From NCBI GenBank assembly GCA_902595715.1, contig CACJRI010000005.1, forward strand, positions 1-64,000: DNA of 64,000 bases, written 5' to 3'. Below, in pieces: positions 21,079 through 29,546 of the stretch (positions within the stretch are counted from its first letter, which is position 1; every line of letters starts with the position of its first letter). A model generated the notes under the pieces. It ran no database searches. It saw only the letters and a program-made list of their open reading frames with translations, and was not told the origin of the DNA. A program made the translations under genes and the position numbers. The DNA is from an uncultured SAR86 cluster bacterium (lineage in GTDB: Bacteria; Pseudomonadota; Gammaproteobacteria; Magnimaribacterales; AG-339-G14).

Positions 21079-22137
21079 TTACTGAAGGCCAATTTTTTCT
21101 GGCTTAATAAAAATCCTATTTTCTTCTTTTGTATATTCACCCAATAGTCCATTAAACCTAGTATTGATACCTTTGCCAAAAAAAAGTAGCGAATCGAATC
21201 CTAGCGCGTAAAAAAGCTTTTCTTGAATTTGTTTTTTTGAAAACTCATCATCAAATAAAAAGTTATTGTTTAATAAAATAGGATGCTCTAAACCTTTTAA
21301 ATTAGAATTAAATTCTTTTTTTGAAAATCTCCACAGATCAAGTTGACCAGGTAAGACATAAATCTCAGGATCGAAAATTAAGTTGAAATTAATTGCAGGG
21401 ATAATTCTTTCAGCTGAAACTTCCTTTGTATCAATGATAATTTTATTTACATCTTTTCTGAATCTTGGAGTCTGATAAATTCTATTTTGAGTTATTCTCT
21501 CTAACTCTTTTTTTCGGTTTACACTTTTATTTATCTCAAACAGGTCTGAAATTTTACTTTCAATGTTCGATTTTTTTTCAATCAAAAAATAATTTTCTGC
21601 TTGTAATTCTCTATCTGTTAAAACCACGGATTCTTCTCGAAGAATCTCAGGATTCGAGCTGTAAAGATAGTCTGTATAGTCATAAAAAGGATCAATGAAA
21701 TTTAAATTTAATTTAACTTTTTCTTTTAATCCGATAATAACCAAAATATTGTTGGTATTTTTTAAATTACATCTATTTAAAATGTTTATCAAATTGCTAT
21801 TGAGGTAAATTAGTTTTTTTGTTTTTTTTGATATTTTTGAGCAGTTAAAAGATTTTTCTTTGGAAAGATCTACGAAATTAATTTCAGAATTTCTTTTTTG
21901 TCTTTCTCTCAAAATAAAGAAACCATTCTTTATTCCTTCCAAAAAGGCTTTCTGATAAGCATTTTTATCTTCGAAAAAAATAATGTCCATATTTGAGCTT
22001 AATCGAGATGAACTTAGAATGAGATCCTTACTTTTAAACTCTTCAATATCATCTCTTTGCGAGTATTCATTGCTAGATAAACTGCAGCAAGATAGGATGA
22101 AGACTAAGACAACATGTGAGATTATTTTTTTTAACAT
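21079..22137 (-). CDS. LpoA-like outer-membrane lipoprotein (short)
   Basis: This 352-residue predicted lipoprotein has a signal peptide (KKIISHVVLVFILSC) with lipobox-like ILSC. LpoA-type proteins activate the wall synthase PBP1A from the outer membrane. The C-terminal FNGLLGEYTKEENRIF recalls the end of the LpoA periplasmic-binding-like domain, and synteny with rsmI supports the call. It is about half the length of known LpoA (roughly 600-680 residues). The ATG at 22137 is preferred over an upstream start because it gives the lipoprotein signal. The start interlocks with the divergent rsmI start. Confidence 0.62.
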   Translation of the reverse strand: MLKKIISHVVLVFILSCCSLSSNEYSQRDDIEEFKSKDLILSSSRLSSNMDIIFFEDKNAYQKAFLEGIKNGFFILRERQKRNSEINFVDLSKEKSFNCSKISKKTKKLIYLNSNLINILNRCNLKNTNNILVIIGLKEKVKLNLNFIDPFYDYTDYLYSSNPEILREESVVLTDRELQAENYFLIEKKSNIESKISDLFEINKSVNRKKELERITQNRIYQTPRFRKDVNKIIIDTKEVSAERIIPAINFNLIFDPEIYVLPGQLDLWRFSKKEFNSNLKGLEHPILLNNNFLFDDEFSKKQIQEKLFYALGFDSLLFFGKGINTRFNGLLGEYTKEENRIFIKPEKIGLQ

Positions 22138-22960
22138 GACAGGAACATTATATTTAGTTGCAACACCAATTGGTAATCTAGAGGATATAACTTTAAGAGC
22201 AATTAGAATACTTAATGAGTCAAGCATTGTTCTTGCAGAAGATACAAGAAATTCAAAAAAACTTTTTGTAGCGCATAAAATTTCCAGTAAGTTGGTTTCT
22301 TATAACGACTATTCATCTCAAAAAAAAAATTCTTCAATAATAAAACAACTAAAAGATGGAAAAACCATTTCTTTGATCTCAGATGCTGGAACACCCTTAG
22401 TCTCAGATCCGGGTCATGAATTGGTTTCACAAGTCATTAGTGAGAAAATAAATGTTGAAAGTATTCCAGGCCCTTCCTCAGTAATTTCAGGGTTAATTAC
22501 CTCTGGATTTAAGAATAATAAATTTATTTTTGAAGGCTTTTTACCAAAAAAATCAAGCGAGTTGAAATCATTGCTTTCAACATATAACTATGAAACAAAA
22601 ACAATTATTTTTTTTGAATCTCCTTACAGAATAAAAAAAACCTTAAAAGTTATGAGAGATATTTTTGGCAAAAATAGAAGAATTAGTATTGCCCGAGAAA
22701 TGACTAAAATGCATGAAACAATTCTTAGAGGCACAATTGAAGAGATGAACCTTATAGCAGATGTGGATTTGAATATTTCAAGGGGAGAAATTGTTATTGT
22801 TTTGGATGGATCTGACAAGAAAAACGAGGAATTTGATAACAAATTGGATTATTTATATGCATCATTATCAAATGATCTTTCTTTAAAACAATTTTCAAAG
22901 ATTTTTTCAAAAATTTCGAGACAAAGTGCAAAAGAAATTTACAACAAATATAAAGAATAA
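22136..22960 (+). CDS. rsmI: 16S rRNA (cytidine1402-2'-O)-methyltransferase
   Basis: RsmI methylates the ribose of C1402 in the 16S rRNA decoding centre. The 274-residue SAM-dependent enzyme opens TGTLYLVATPIGNLEDITLRA, with LAEDTRNSKKL, SDAGTPLVSDPG and VESIPGPSSVISGL. The ATG at 22136 is chosen because the family begins there; an upstream in-frame ATG adds 51 unrelated residues lying antisense to lpoA. No Shine-Dalgarno is visible. The rnpB promoter overlaps its 3' end. Confidence 0.95.
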   Translation: MTGTLYLVATPIGNLEDITLRAIRILNESSIVLAEDTRNSKKLFVAHKISSKLVSYNDYSSQKKNSSIIKQLKDGKTISLISDAGTPLVSDPGHELVSQVISEKINVESIPGPSSVISGLITSGFKNNKFIFEGFLPKKSSELKSLLSTYNYETKTIIFFESPYRIKKTLKVMRDIFGKNRRISIAREMTKMHETILRGTIEEMNLIADVDLNISRGEIVIVLDGSDKKNEEFDNKLDYLYASLSNDLSLKQFSKIFSKISRQSAKEIYNKYKE

Positions 22961-22967
22961 GTATAAT
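22938..22967 (+). promoter_or_regulatory. Promoter of RNase P RNA gene
   Basis: TTTACA at 22938-22943 and a perfect TATAAT at 22962-22967 are separated by 18 bases, a sigma-70-type layout. The predicted transcription start, 7 bases on, coincides with the first paired base of RNase P RNA at 22974. The -35 box lies inside the last codons of rsmI. Confidence 0.82.
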
Positions 22968-22973
22968 TCCTGC

Positions 22974-23310
22974 GAGCTGACCGAGTAATCGCTGCATTGC
23001 AGAGGAAAGTCCGGGCTCCACAGGAAAAAGTGCCAGGTAACTCCTGGAGGTAAGTTTTAAACTTACCATGGAAAGTGCAACAGAAAATAAACCGCCTTAG
23101 GGTAAGGTTGAAAGGGTGAGGTAAGAGCTCACCGTGTTTTTTGGTAACGAAGAACAGCTAGGTAAACCCCACTTGGAGCAAGGCCAAATAGAGATTTTAT
23201 AATGTGTTCCGCATTGAATCTGGGTAGGCCGCTAGAGATTCATGGTGACATGAGTTCGAGATGAATGATTACTTCAAACAGAACCCGGCTTATGAGTCAG
23301 CTCAATCCGC
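22974..23310 (+). ncRNA. rnpB: RNase P RNA, bacterial type A
   Basis: This is the catalytic RNA that removes 5' leaders from tRNA precursors. The 5' GAGCTGAC (22974-22981) pairs with GTCAGCTC (23296-23303) to form helix P1. Universal blocks are present in order: GAGGAAAGTCCGGGCTCC from 23002, the GCCAGGTAACTCCTGG hairpin, GCAACAGAAAATAAACCGCC, the GGTGAGGTAAGAGCTCACC hairpin, GGAGCAAGGCCAAATAG, and ACAGAACCCGGCTTAT near the end. The rsmI-rnpB-mraZ order is typical of gammaproteobacteria. The 3' end is approximate. Confidence 0.97.
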
Positions 23311-23330
23311 ATTATCAGCCTTTATTTCAG

Positions 23331-23361
23331 TGTAAAAATCTGTTTTTAAGGGATTTTTATA
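23331..23361 (+). terminator. Possible weak terminator after rnpB
   Basis: TAAAAATC (23333-23340) can pair with GATTTTTA (23352-23359) around an 11-base loop, followed by an AT-rich run. The stem has a single GC pair, so its stability is doubtful. It is the only hairpin between rnpB and mraZ. Confidence 0.3.
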
Positions 23362-23365
23362 TATT

Positions 23366-23417
23366 TACAATCCTTTAAAAGTGTGTAAAAGTGTGCAAAA
23401 GTATACGTAAGTGTAAC
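23366..23417 (+). promoter_or_regulatory. mraZ promoter region with four MraZ-box-like repeats
   Basis: Four direct repeats with an exact 10-base period occupy 23378-23417: AAAGTGTGTA, AAAGTGTGCA, AAAGTATACG and TAAGTGTAAC. AAAGTG-type tandem boxes upstream of mraZ are known MraZ operators in mollicutes, while E. coli uses TGGG-type boxes; a TGGGA also lies at 23421-23425. A possible -10, TACAAT at 23366-23371, would place the transcription start at the first repeat, so bound MraZ would block it. The -35 is not clear. Confidence 0.65.
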
Positions 23418-23432
23418 TTTTGGGACTATTTT

Positions 23433-23909
23433 ATGGCTGGACTTTATGGGTTTAGCAGTCTTTCCTTAGACACAAAGGGGAGAATTGTTATACCTACAAG
23501 ATACAAAGATTTGTTGAAGGAAATGGCTTCAGGGTCGATTATTATCACTCGAGACCCTCAATATCCATCACTCTTGATTTATCCAGGAGCATTGTGGAAG
23601 AAAATTTCCGATGCTTTTGAAAATCTCTCTGGCCTAAATCCAAAAATTAGATCTTTACAGTGGAATTTTCTTGGAAATGCTCATGCTATTGATTTTGAAG
23701 TCTCAGAAAGAATGACTCTTCTTATTCCTCAGCCCCTGAGAAATTACAGTCAAATTAAAGAAAAAACTAAAGTTGTTCTAATCGGTATGGGCCAAAAACT
23801 TGAACTATGGAGTGAAAAAAACTGGAAACTGAAAGAAGAAGGGAAAAATGTTAAAGGTGAAAGACTAGAAATTGAACTTCCTAGTGAAGTTCAGGAGATT
23901 CCATTTTGA
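23433..23909 (+). CDS. mraZ: Transcriptional regulator MraZ
   Basis: MraZ is a ring-forming AbrB-like repressor that controls the dcw cluster it heads. The 158-residue protein begins AGLYGFSSLSLDTKGRIVIP, the conserved DNA-binding half-site, and repeats the fold in the second half. The ATG at 23433 is chosen over an upstream ATG that would add 14 residues encoded by the operator repeats. The stop overlaps the rsmH TTG start (TTGA). Confidence 0.95.
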   Translation: MAGLYGFSSLSLDTKGRIVIPTRYKDLLKEMASGSIIITRDPQYPSLLIYPGALWKKISDAFENLSGLNPKIRSLQWNFLGNAHAIDFEVSERMTLLIPQPLRNYSQIKEKTKVVLIGMGQKLELWSEKNWKLKEEGKNVKGERLEIELPSEVQEIPF

Positions 23910-24778
23910 ATTATTCTCATGAACCAGTTTTATTGAAAGAGACTTTAACCAATCTCATTTATGATAAAAGCGGTTCATACCTTGACTGCACTTTTGGTTT
24001 AGGCGGGCACTCAAAAAAAATTCTAGAAAATCTTAATTCAGATGGCAGTCTTTATTCAATTGATAAAGATAAAGAGGTCAAACATTATGCAAATCTTATC
24101 AAGGATGAGAGATTTAATTTCCAAACATCAACTTTTTCAAACATCTCGAGCTTATTTTCAAAAAAAACTATGAATGGTGTTCTTTTTGACTTAGGAGTCT
24201 CGTCCCTTCAATTAGATAAGCCTGAAAGAGGTTTTAGCTTTATGCGAGAGGGAGAACTGGATATGAGATTTGATAATAGTTCTGGAATGTCTGCTAAAGA
24301 ATGGATAAATACCGCATCAGAAAAAGAACTTGCAGACGTTTTTTATTTTCTTGGAGAGGAAAGAAAATCTAGACAGTATGCAAAAAAAATTATCCAAGCA
24401 AGGAAAGATACAAATATTTCTTCAACAAAAAATCTGGCAGAGCTTTTCAAACCAAAAGGTTTTCAAAAAAAACATCCAGCCACAAATATTTTTAGAGGCA
24501 TAAGAATCTTAATTAATAATGAATTTGAGGAATTAAAGAAAGGCCTAATTTCAGCAATAAAAGTTCTAAAAGACAGGGGCATTTTAGCTGTCATAAGCTT
24601 CCATTCAGCTGAAGACAGAATAGTTAAAAACTTTTTCAAGAAAGATTACAAAATTTTTTTTGAGGGTATTAACTTGAAAAACGTAAATAAAATAAAACCA
24701 TCGAAGGAAGAGAAATTAACTAATCCTCGATCTAGAAGTGCAATTTTAAGAATTGGGGAAATAGAATATGTCTCTTAA
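23906..24778 (+). CDS. rsmH: 16S rRNA (cytosine1402-N4)-methyltransferase
   Basis: RsmH methylates N4 of C1402, the same nucleotide that RsmI modifies on the ribose. The 290-residue protein has YSHEPVLLKET at the N-terminus, DCTFGLGGHSKKIL (SAM site), LFDLGVSSLQLDKPERGFSF and VISFHSAEDRIVKNFF. It starts at a TTG overlapping the mraZ stop and its end overlaps ftsL by 11 bases. Confidence 0.97.
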   Translation: MNYSHEPVLLKETLTNLIYDKSGSYLDCTFGLGGHSKKILENLNSDGSLYSIDKDKEVKHYANLIKDERFNFQTSTFSNISSLFSKKTMNGVLFDLGVSSLQLDKPERGFSFMREGELDMRFDNSSGMSAKEWINTASEKELADVFYFLGEERKSRQYAKKIIQARKDTNISSTKNLAELFKPKGFQKKHPATNIFRGIRILINNEFEELKKGLISAIKVLKDRGILAVISFHSAEDRIVKNFFKKDYKIFFEGINLKNVNKIKPSKEEKLTNPRSRSAILRIGEIEYVS

Positions 24779-25037
24779 ATACATATCATTTCTTTCTCTT
24801 TTGTTTATCTTAACTTTTGTTTTGTTAGTTTACTTACAGCTAGACTTTAATATAAAAAAAACAAATTCAGATATTTATAAACTGACAAAAGCATTTAATT
24901 ATGAATTGGATGAGAATCTCTCCTTAAATAGCAGAATACAATTAAAAAAATCTCTAAAAGAAGCTTATGAGAATTCTTCGCAAAGCCTTTCCATGATCAG
25001 ACCAGATGAGATATTGAATATTGAGGTTGCAAATTGA
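24768..25037 (+). CDS. ftsL: Cell division protein FtsL
   Basis: This 89-residue bitopic protein has one membrane helix (about residues 5-24) followed by a short helical periplasmic segment, the FtsL architecture. FtsL forms a coiled coil with FtsB (48050-48352) and joins FtsQ in the divisome. The sequence is too divergent for recognition by residues alone; size, topology and place after rsmH make the call. It overlaps rsmH by 11 bases and the ftsQ TTG by 4. Confidence 0.85.
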   Translation: MSLKYISFLSLLFILTFVLLVYLQLDFNIKKTNSDIYKLTKAFNYELDENLSLNSRIQLKKSLKEAYENSSQSLSMIRPDEILNIEVAN

Positions 25038-25534
25038 ATATAAGGCTCGAGGTAAAAATATTTTTTCTTTTTTCATTAATCCTACTAAGTAGTTTTGCGT
25101 TAGCTTCTTCATTTGTCGGTATGAATTCAAAAGAAAAAGAGCAAAAAACAATACCTCATTTTCACTTAAATGGTTCTGAAGTCATTTCTCAAAATGGCAA
25201 GTCAATAGTGCTAGGAGAAAGTTACTCTTTATCTTTGGTTAATTTATCAATTGATGACAAAGAACCTTTGGGGCTGATCAATAATTATTACAAAATCCAA
25301 GAAGTTCTATTACAGAAGGATCTTTTAATTAAAGAAGTAGAATACAAGAAATTTGGTCAAATAAAAATTCAAACGACCAATAATAAATTTATCAAATTTC
25401 AAGATTTTCAACTTTCTGAGCAACTAATAATCTTGAAATTATTCTTTCAAAGTAAAGATTCACAAAATTTATTAAAAAACTTTAAAACCATAGATTTGCG
25501 ACATAAAAATAAATTAGCAATTGGATATTATTAA
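25034..25534 (+). CDS. ftsQ: FtsQ-like divisome protein lacking a POTRA domain
   Basis: This 166-residue protein has an N-terminal membrane helix (about residues 7-26) and a beta-rich periplasmic part. The C-terminal FKTIDLRHKNKLAIGYY matches the last FtsQ strand, and VISQNGKSI resembles the start of the FtsQ beta domain (VDAEGN in E. coli). The roughly 70-residue POTRA domain normally between them seems absent, giving about 60 percent of the usual length. It starts at a TTG overlapping the ftsL TGA, and its TAA overlaps the ftsA ATG. Identity also rests on its place before ftsA-ftsZ. Confidence 0.75.
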   Translation: MNIRLEVKIFFLFSLILLSSFALASSFVGMNSKEKEQKTIPHFHLNGSEVISQNGKSIVLGESYSLSLVNLSIDDKEPLGLINNYYKIQEVLLQKDLLIKEVEYKKFGQIKIQTTNNKFIKFQDFQLSEQLIILKLFFQSKDSQNLLKNFKTIDLRHKNKLAIGYY

Positions 25535-26763
25535 TGGCGAACAATAATAAAAGTAATTTAAGAGTTGGAATTGACATAGGAACTTCTAAAGTTGTTTGCA
25601 TAATTGCAGAAAACACCTCTGACGGTATAAATGTCTTGGGTTTAGGTATTCAAAATTCATTGGGTCTTCGAGACGGCGTTATTGTAGATATTGAATCAAC
25701 AGTAGCTGCTGTAAAAGAGGCAGTTTCTAAAGCTGAGCTTATGTCAGGCAAACAAGTTACTAAAGCTTACGTAGGAATTTCAGGAGGGAGTGTTAATGGC
25801 TTAAATTCTTCGGGAGCTGTGCCAATTAAAGATAGAAAGGTAAAAATGAGTGAGGTAGAAAAGGTTATGTCTACTGCTCAAGCTCAAAGAATTCCTGAAG
25901 GCTATGAGCTTCTGCATGCTTTACCAAGAGAATTCATTATAGATAATCAACCCGGAGTGAAAGCGCCATTAGGAATGGCTGGAGTAAGATTGGAAGCTCA
26001 TGTTCATCTAGTTTCCTGTCTTAAAAATTCTTCTACAAATATTGGATCTTGCATGAACATGTGTGGAATAGATGTTCAAAAATATGTTTTAGAACAACTT
26101 GCATCAAGTCATTCAGTCCTTACTGATGATCAAAAGAAATTAGGTGTTTGTCTAATAGATATTGGAGGAGGAACTTCTGATGTAGCAATTTTTTCAGATG
26201 GTGCAATAAGCTTTACAGCAAATGTTCCAATTGCTGGCGAACACGTTACTAATGATATTGCAAGAGCGATTCAAACTTCAATACAAAACGCGGAAGATAT
26301 AAAGAAGAAACATGGCTGTGCTTGGAGTGAATTAGCAGATTCTGATGAATCCATTACCACGCAATCAATTAATGGCAGAGAAAATAAAACTTTTTCAAGA
26401 CACGGTCTTGCGACAGTTATTGAAGGAAGATATCAAGAAATTTTTCAAATTATTAAACAACGAATGGGAAATATAAACCTTGCTCAAGAAATACCTGCAG
26501 GAATTGTTTTGACTGGCGGCGCTTCAAGAATAGAAGGTATCTCTCAATTAGCCGAGGAAATATTTCAAGTTCCTGTCAGAGTTGGAAAGCCTCAAGGCTT
26601 AATAGGTTTGAGTGATATTTTAGCAAATCCAATATATTCCACTGCAGTTGGATTAATTTTATTTGCTCAAAGAAAGTTGGAAGAAGATTACATGGATTTT
26701 GCTATTTTGAACGAACGAAGCTTTATTAATAAAGCTTTTAGATGGATACAAAATACTTTTTAA
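25534..26763 (+). CDS. ftsA: Cell division protein FtsA
   Basis: FtsA is the actin-like protein that tethers FtsZ to the membrane and recruits late division proteins. The 409-residue protein has VGIDIGTSKVVCIIAE, LIDIGGGTSDVAIF and IVLTGGASRIEG nucleotide motifs, a 1C domain (GISGGSVNGLNSSG), and a short C-terminal amphipathic helix (NKAFRWIQNTF) for membrane binding. It lies between ftsQ and ftsZ as usual. Confidence 0.98.
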   Translation: MANNNKSNLRVGIDIGTSKVVCIIAENTSDGINVLGLGIQNSLGLRDGVIVDIESTVAAVKEAVSKAELMSGKQVTKAYVGISGGSVNGLNSSGAVPIKDRKVKMSEVEKVMSTAQAQRIPEGYELLHALPREFIIDNQPGVKAPLGMAGVRLEAHVHLVSCLKNSSTNIGSCMNMCGIDVQKYVLEQLASSHSVLTDDQKKLGVCLIDIGGGTSDVAIFSDGAISFTANVPIAGEHVTNDIARAIQTSIQNAEDIKKKHGCAWSELADSDESITTQSINGRENKTFSRHGLATVIEGRYQEIFQIIKQRMGNINLAQEIPAGIVLTGGASRIEGISQLAEEIFQVPVRVGKPQGLIGLSDILANPIYSTAVGLILFAQRKLEEDYMDFAILNERSFINKAFRWIQNTF

Positions 26764-26773
26764 CTTTAATTTT

Positions 26774-26779
26774 AGGAGG
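26774..26779 (+). promoter_or_regulatory. Strong ribosome binding site of ftsZ
   Basis: AGGAGG at 26774-26779 lies 4 bases before the ATG at 26784. Its strength contrasts with the weak or absent sites of most neighbours, fits the high copy number of FtsZ and decides the start against an upstream ATG inside ftsA. Confidence 0.85.
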
Positions 26780-26783
26780 AGTT

Positions 26784-27908
26784 ATGAAATATAAGCTTGT
26801 AGATAATGGAAAGAGAAATCAGACCATAATAAAAGTTGTGGGCGTTGGCGGTTGTGGAGGTAACGCTATTGACCATATGGTGACCAATGGAGTGGATGGG
26901 GTAGAAACTATTTCTGCAAATACTGACTCTCAAGCACTTACTAAAAATAAGGCGGCTGAAAAAATAATCTTAGGAGAGATAACTAATCAAGGACAAGGTG
27001 CTGGAGGAAAACCAGATGTCGGTAGAGATACTGCTTTAGATGACTATGAAAGGTTAACGACAATGTTTGATGGAGCTGATATGGTTTTCATAGCTGCTGG
27101 AATGGGAGGAGGAACAGGAACAGGAGCTTCACCGATTGTAGCCAGGGCTGCAAAAGACGTTGGCGCATTAGCTGTAGCAATCGTAACGAAACCCTTATCT
27201 TTAGAGTTTAAGGATGATCTAGCTGAAACAGGTATTAAAGAATTAAGGTCTGAGGTGGACTCCCTGATCACCATTCCCAATCAAAAATTAAGCGAAGTAT
27301 TTGGTGGGGATTGCACAATGCTCGAGGCTTTTGGTCATGCAAACGATGTTTTATTAGGCGCTGTAAGAGGAATAGCAGATATCATTACTCAAACAGGCTA
27401 TATGAATGTGGACTTTAATGATGTTAGGACTGTTATGGCTGAACAAGGTGTTGCCATGATGGGAACTGGCATAGCAAGTGGGCCTAGCAGAGCTAAAGAT
27501 GCTGCAGCTGAGGCAGTAGGCAGTCCACTTTTAGAAGATATAAATTTGCAAAACGCTAAAGGCGTTTTAGTAAACATTACAGGTCATGGGATTAAAATGG
27601 GCGAGATAGAAGATGTCCTCAGACAAGTTTCAGAATTTGCAGATGAAAAAGCTCAAATAATTCATGGAGCGGTTGAAGATAAAAGTATGGAGGGCGATAT
27701 AAAAGTCACTATTATTGCTACAGGCTTAACAGATAGCTCTCAACAAAATGAGAGGACAACTGCATTTAAAGTTGCCAACGATCCCTATGGAAGGTTTCAA
27801 GAAGTACCTACTTTAGGTAAAGCTGAAAATGAAATGTCTAAATCAGAAACATCAAAAAAAAATAATTATCTAGACATACCGTCATTTGTGAGAAAACAGA
27901 TAGATTGA
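26784..27908 (+). CDS. ftsZ: Cell division GTPase FtsZ
   Basis: FtsZ polymerises into the cytokinetic ring. The 374-residue tubulin homologue has [15 protein letters not shown], the GTP signature [13 protein letters not shown] and the T7 loop [11 protein letters not shown]. The C-terminal peptide [13 protein letters not shown] binds FtsA and ZipA in relatives. The linker before that peptide is short. A strong ribosome site marks the start at 26784, and ftsI begins one base after the stop. Confidence 0.98.
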   Translation: MKYKLVDNGKRNQTIIKVVGVGGCGGNAIDHMVTNGVDGVETISANTDSQALTKNKAAEKIILGEITNQGQGAGGKPDVGRDTALDDYERLTTMFDGADMVFIAAGMGGGTGTGASPIVARAAKDVGALAVAIVTKPLSLEFKDDLAETGIKELRSEVDSLITIPNQKLSEVFGGDCTMLEAFGHANDVLLGAVRGIADIITQTGYMNVDFNDVRTVMAEQGVAMMGTGIASGPSRAKDAAAEAVGSPLLEDINLQNAKGVLVNITGHGIKMGEIEDVLRQVSEFADEKAQIIHGAVEDKSMEGDIKVTIIATGLTDSSQQNERTTAFKVANDPYGRFQEVPTLGKAENEMSKSETSKKNNYLDIPSFVRKQID

Positions 27909-27909
27909 T

Positions 27910-29544
27910 TTGAATGCAAATGAGAATAATAAATACAGGGAACTAATTCTCTGGATAGTTATATTCTTCATTTTATTAGCTTTACCAACCAAGTTAGTTT
28001 TTTTTCAAAAAAACAACTTCAGTTTAGGAAAAGAATTTTCGCAAAAAGTCACAATTAGGCAATCTCCAATTACTTCAAAAAGAGGAGTAATTTTTGACAG
28101 AAACAACTTCATCTTGGCTGAAGATATTCCATCTTATGAGATTGGCATAACCCTGAAGGATTTTTCATTTGATCCACTTCATATAAATCTTTTATCAGCT
28201 AATTTAAATTTAGATATTGATAGGTTAAAAAAACGATTAGCTAGAAAGAAAACTAAATATTTAGTTCTTAATCAAAAAGTAGAAAAACAAAAAAAAGAAT
28301 ATATTAAGTCTTTAGAAATTCCTGGAATAGTCATAAGCAGAAGAACATTTAAAAGAAATTATCCTCAAGGAGAAATATTTTCTCAATTAATAGGACTTAC
28401 TAATTATAAAAATGAGGGTATTAACGGAATCGAATTTGCTCTTGATGAAACTTTAAAAGCGGAAAATGGTTATCAAGAAAATATTTATTCTAGAAAATTA
28501 GGAGTAATCCAAAATACAATAAAAAAAGAGCCAATCAGCGGGTCAGCAGTTAACTTAACTGTTGACACTAAAATGCAATTTATCCTATTTGATAAGCTAA
28601 AAAAAGCTGTTGAATTTCATAATGCAGAATCTGCGTCAGGGATAATGATTGACTTGGATTCAAATGAAATTCTAGCAATGGCGAATTTTCCGTCGTTTGA
28701 TCCGAATAACAGAAAAAAACTTAATAATATGGAATTATTGAAGAATAATTCAGCGATAGATTTATTCGAGCCAGGCTCTACTGTGAAACCCTTAGCTTTA
28801 TCAGCTCTATTAAAAAATAATCCAGAGTTAATTGAGTTAGAAGTAAATACTTCTCCAGGATGGATAGAATTTGAAGGTTATAAAACCGAAGATGCTAGAA
28901 ACTATGGAACATTATCTACAGAAGAAATAATTACTAAGTCTAGTAATGTCGGCATGGTAAAGCTATGTGCTGATTTTGATCCTAATCGAATTCTTCAAAC
29001 TTATTATTCTCTTGGTTTGGGAAAGTATATGAATGAAATTTTTATCTCTACCCGAGAGGGCTATCTCCCGGAATATAAAAATTTATCGCTAAGAGAAAAA
29101 GTTTCACTTTGTTATGGATATGGTCTTCAAACTACCTTAGTTCAATTAACTTCAGCATATAGCGCTATTTTTTCAGAAGGAGTTTATCGACCACTTAAAT
29201 TAATAAAAAACTCCTCTAAATTTGAAGAAGAAAGAATACTTAGCAAAGAAAATGCTAAACATATAAAAAACATATTATTCAAAGCAATAAAAAATGGCAC
29301 CGGTTTTCGGGCAAAAGTTAACGATCATGATGTTTATGGTAAAACAGGTACCGCAAGAATCTTTAAGAATCAAAAGTATAATGATGATCTGCATAATGCC
29401 TTATTCATAGGAATGACGAAAATAGATGATAAAGAGTACTTGGTCGGACTATTTGTTAAAAATCCAAAGATTAATGGAGAAGGAGGAGGTGACGTCGCTG
29501 CTCCAATATTTTCGGAGTTTATTGAAACCATTCAAAAACTTTAA
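27910..29544 (+). CDS. ftsI: Division-specific transpeptidase FtsI (PBP3)
   Basis: FtsI crosslinks septal peptidoglycan with FtsW. The 544-residue class B PBP has an N-terminal membrane anchor (about residues 11-30), the SKRGVIFDRN segment of the pedestal domain, and active-site motifs Ser290-TVK, Ser344-Ser-Asn and Lys478-Thr-Gly. A TTG at 27910 is the start that best fits the anchor. Here the gene follows ftsZ instead of ftsL. Confidence 0.97.
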   Translation: MNANENNKYRELILWIVIFFILLALPTKLVFFQKNNFSLGKEFSQKVTIRQSPITSKRGVIFDRNNFILAEDIPSYEIGITLKDFSFDPLHINLLSANLNLDIDRLKKRLARKKTKYLVLNQKVEKQKKEYIKSLEIPGIVISRRTFKRNYPQGEIFSQLIGLTNYKNEGINGIEFALDETLKAENGYQENIYSRKLGVIQNTIKKEPISGSAVNLTVDTKMQFILFDKLKKAVEFHNAESASGIMIDLDSNEILAMANFPSFDPNNRKKLNNMELLKNNSAIDLFEPGSTVKPLALSALLKNNPELIELEVNTSPGWIEFEGYKTEDARNYGTLSTEEIITKSSNVGMVKLCADFDPNRILQTYYSLGLGKYMNEIFISTREGYLPEYKNLSLREKVSLCYGYGLQTTLVQLTSAYSAIFSEGVYRPLKLIKNSSKFEEERILSKENAKHIKNILFKAIKNGTGFRAKVNDHDVYGKTGTARIFKNQKYNDDLHNALFIGMTKIDDKEYLVGLFVKNPKINGEGGGDVAAPIFSEFIETIQKL

Positions 29545-29546
29545 TT

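Noticed and set aside
21983-22135. N-terminal extension of rsmI
   Set aside because: The 51 extra residues are antisense to lpoA and unlike the family; RsmI homology begins at the ATG at 22136.
23391-23432. Upstream ATG for mraZ
   Set aside because: The 14 added residues would be encoded by the operator repeats; MraZ homology begins at 23433.
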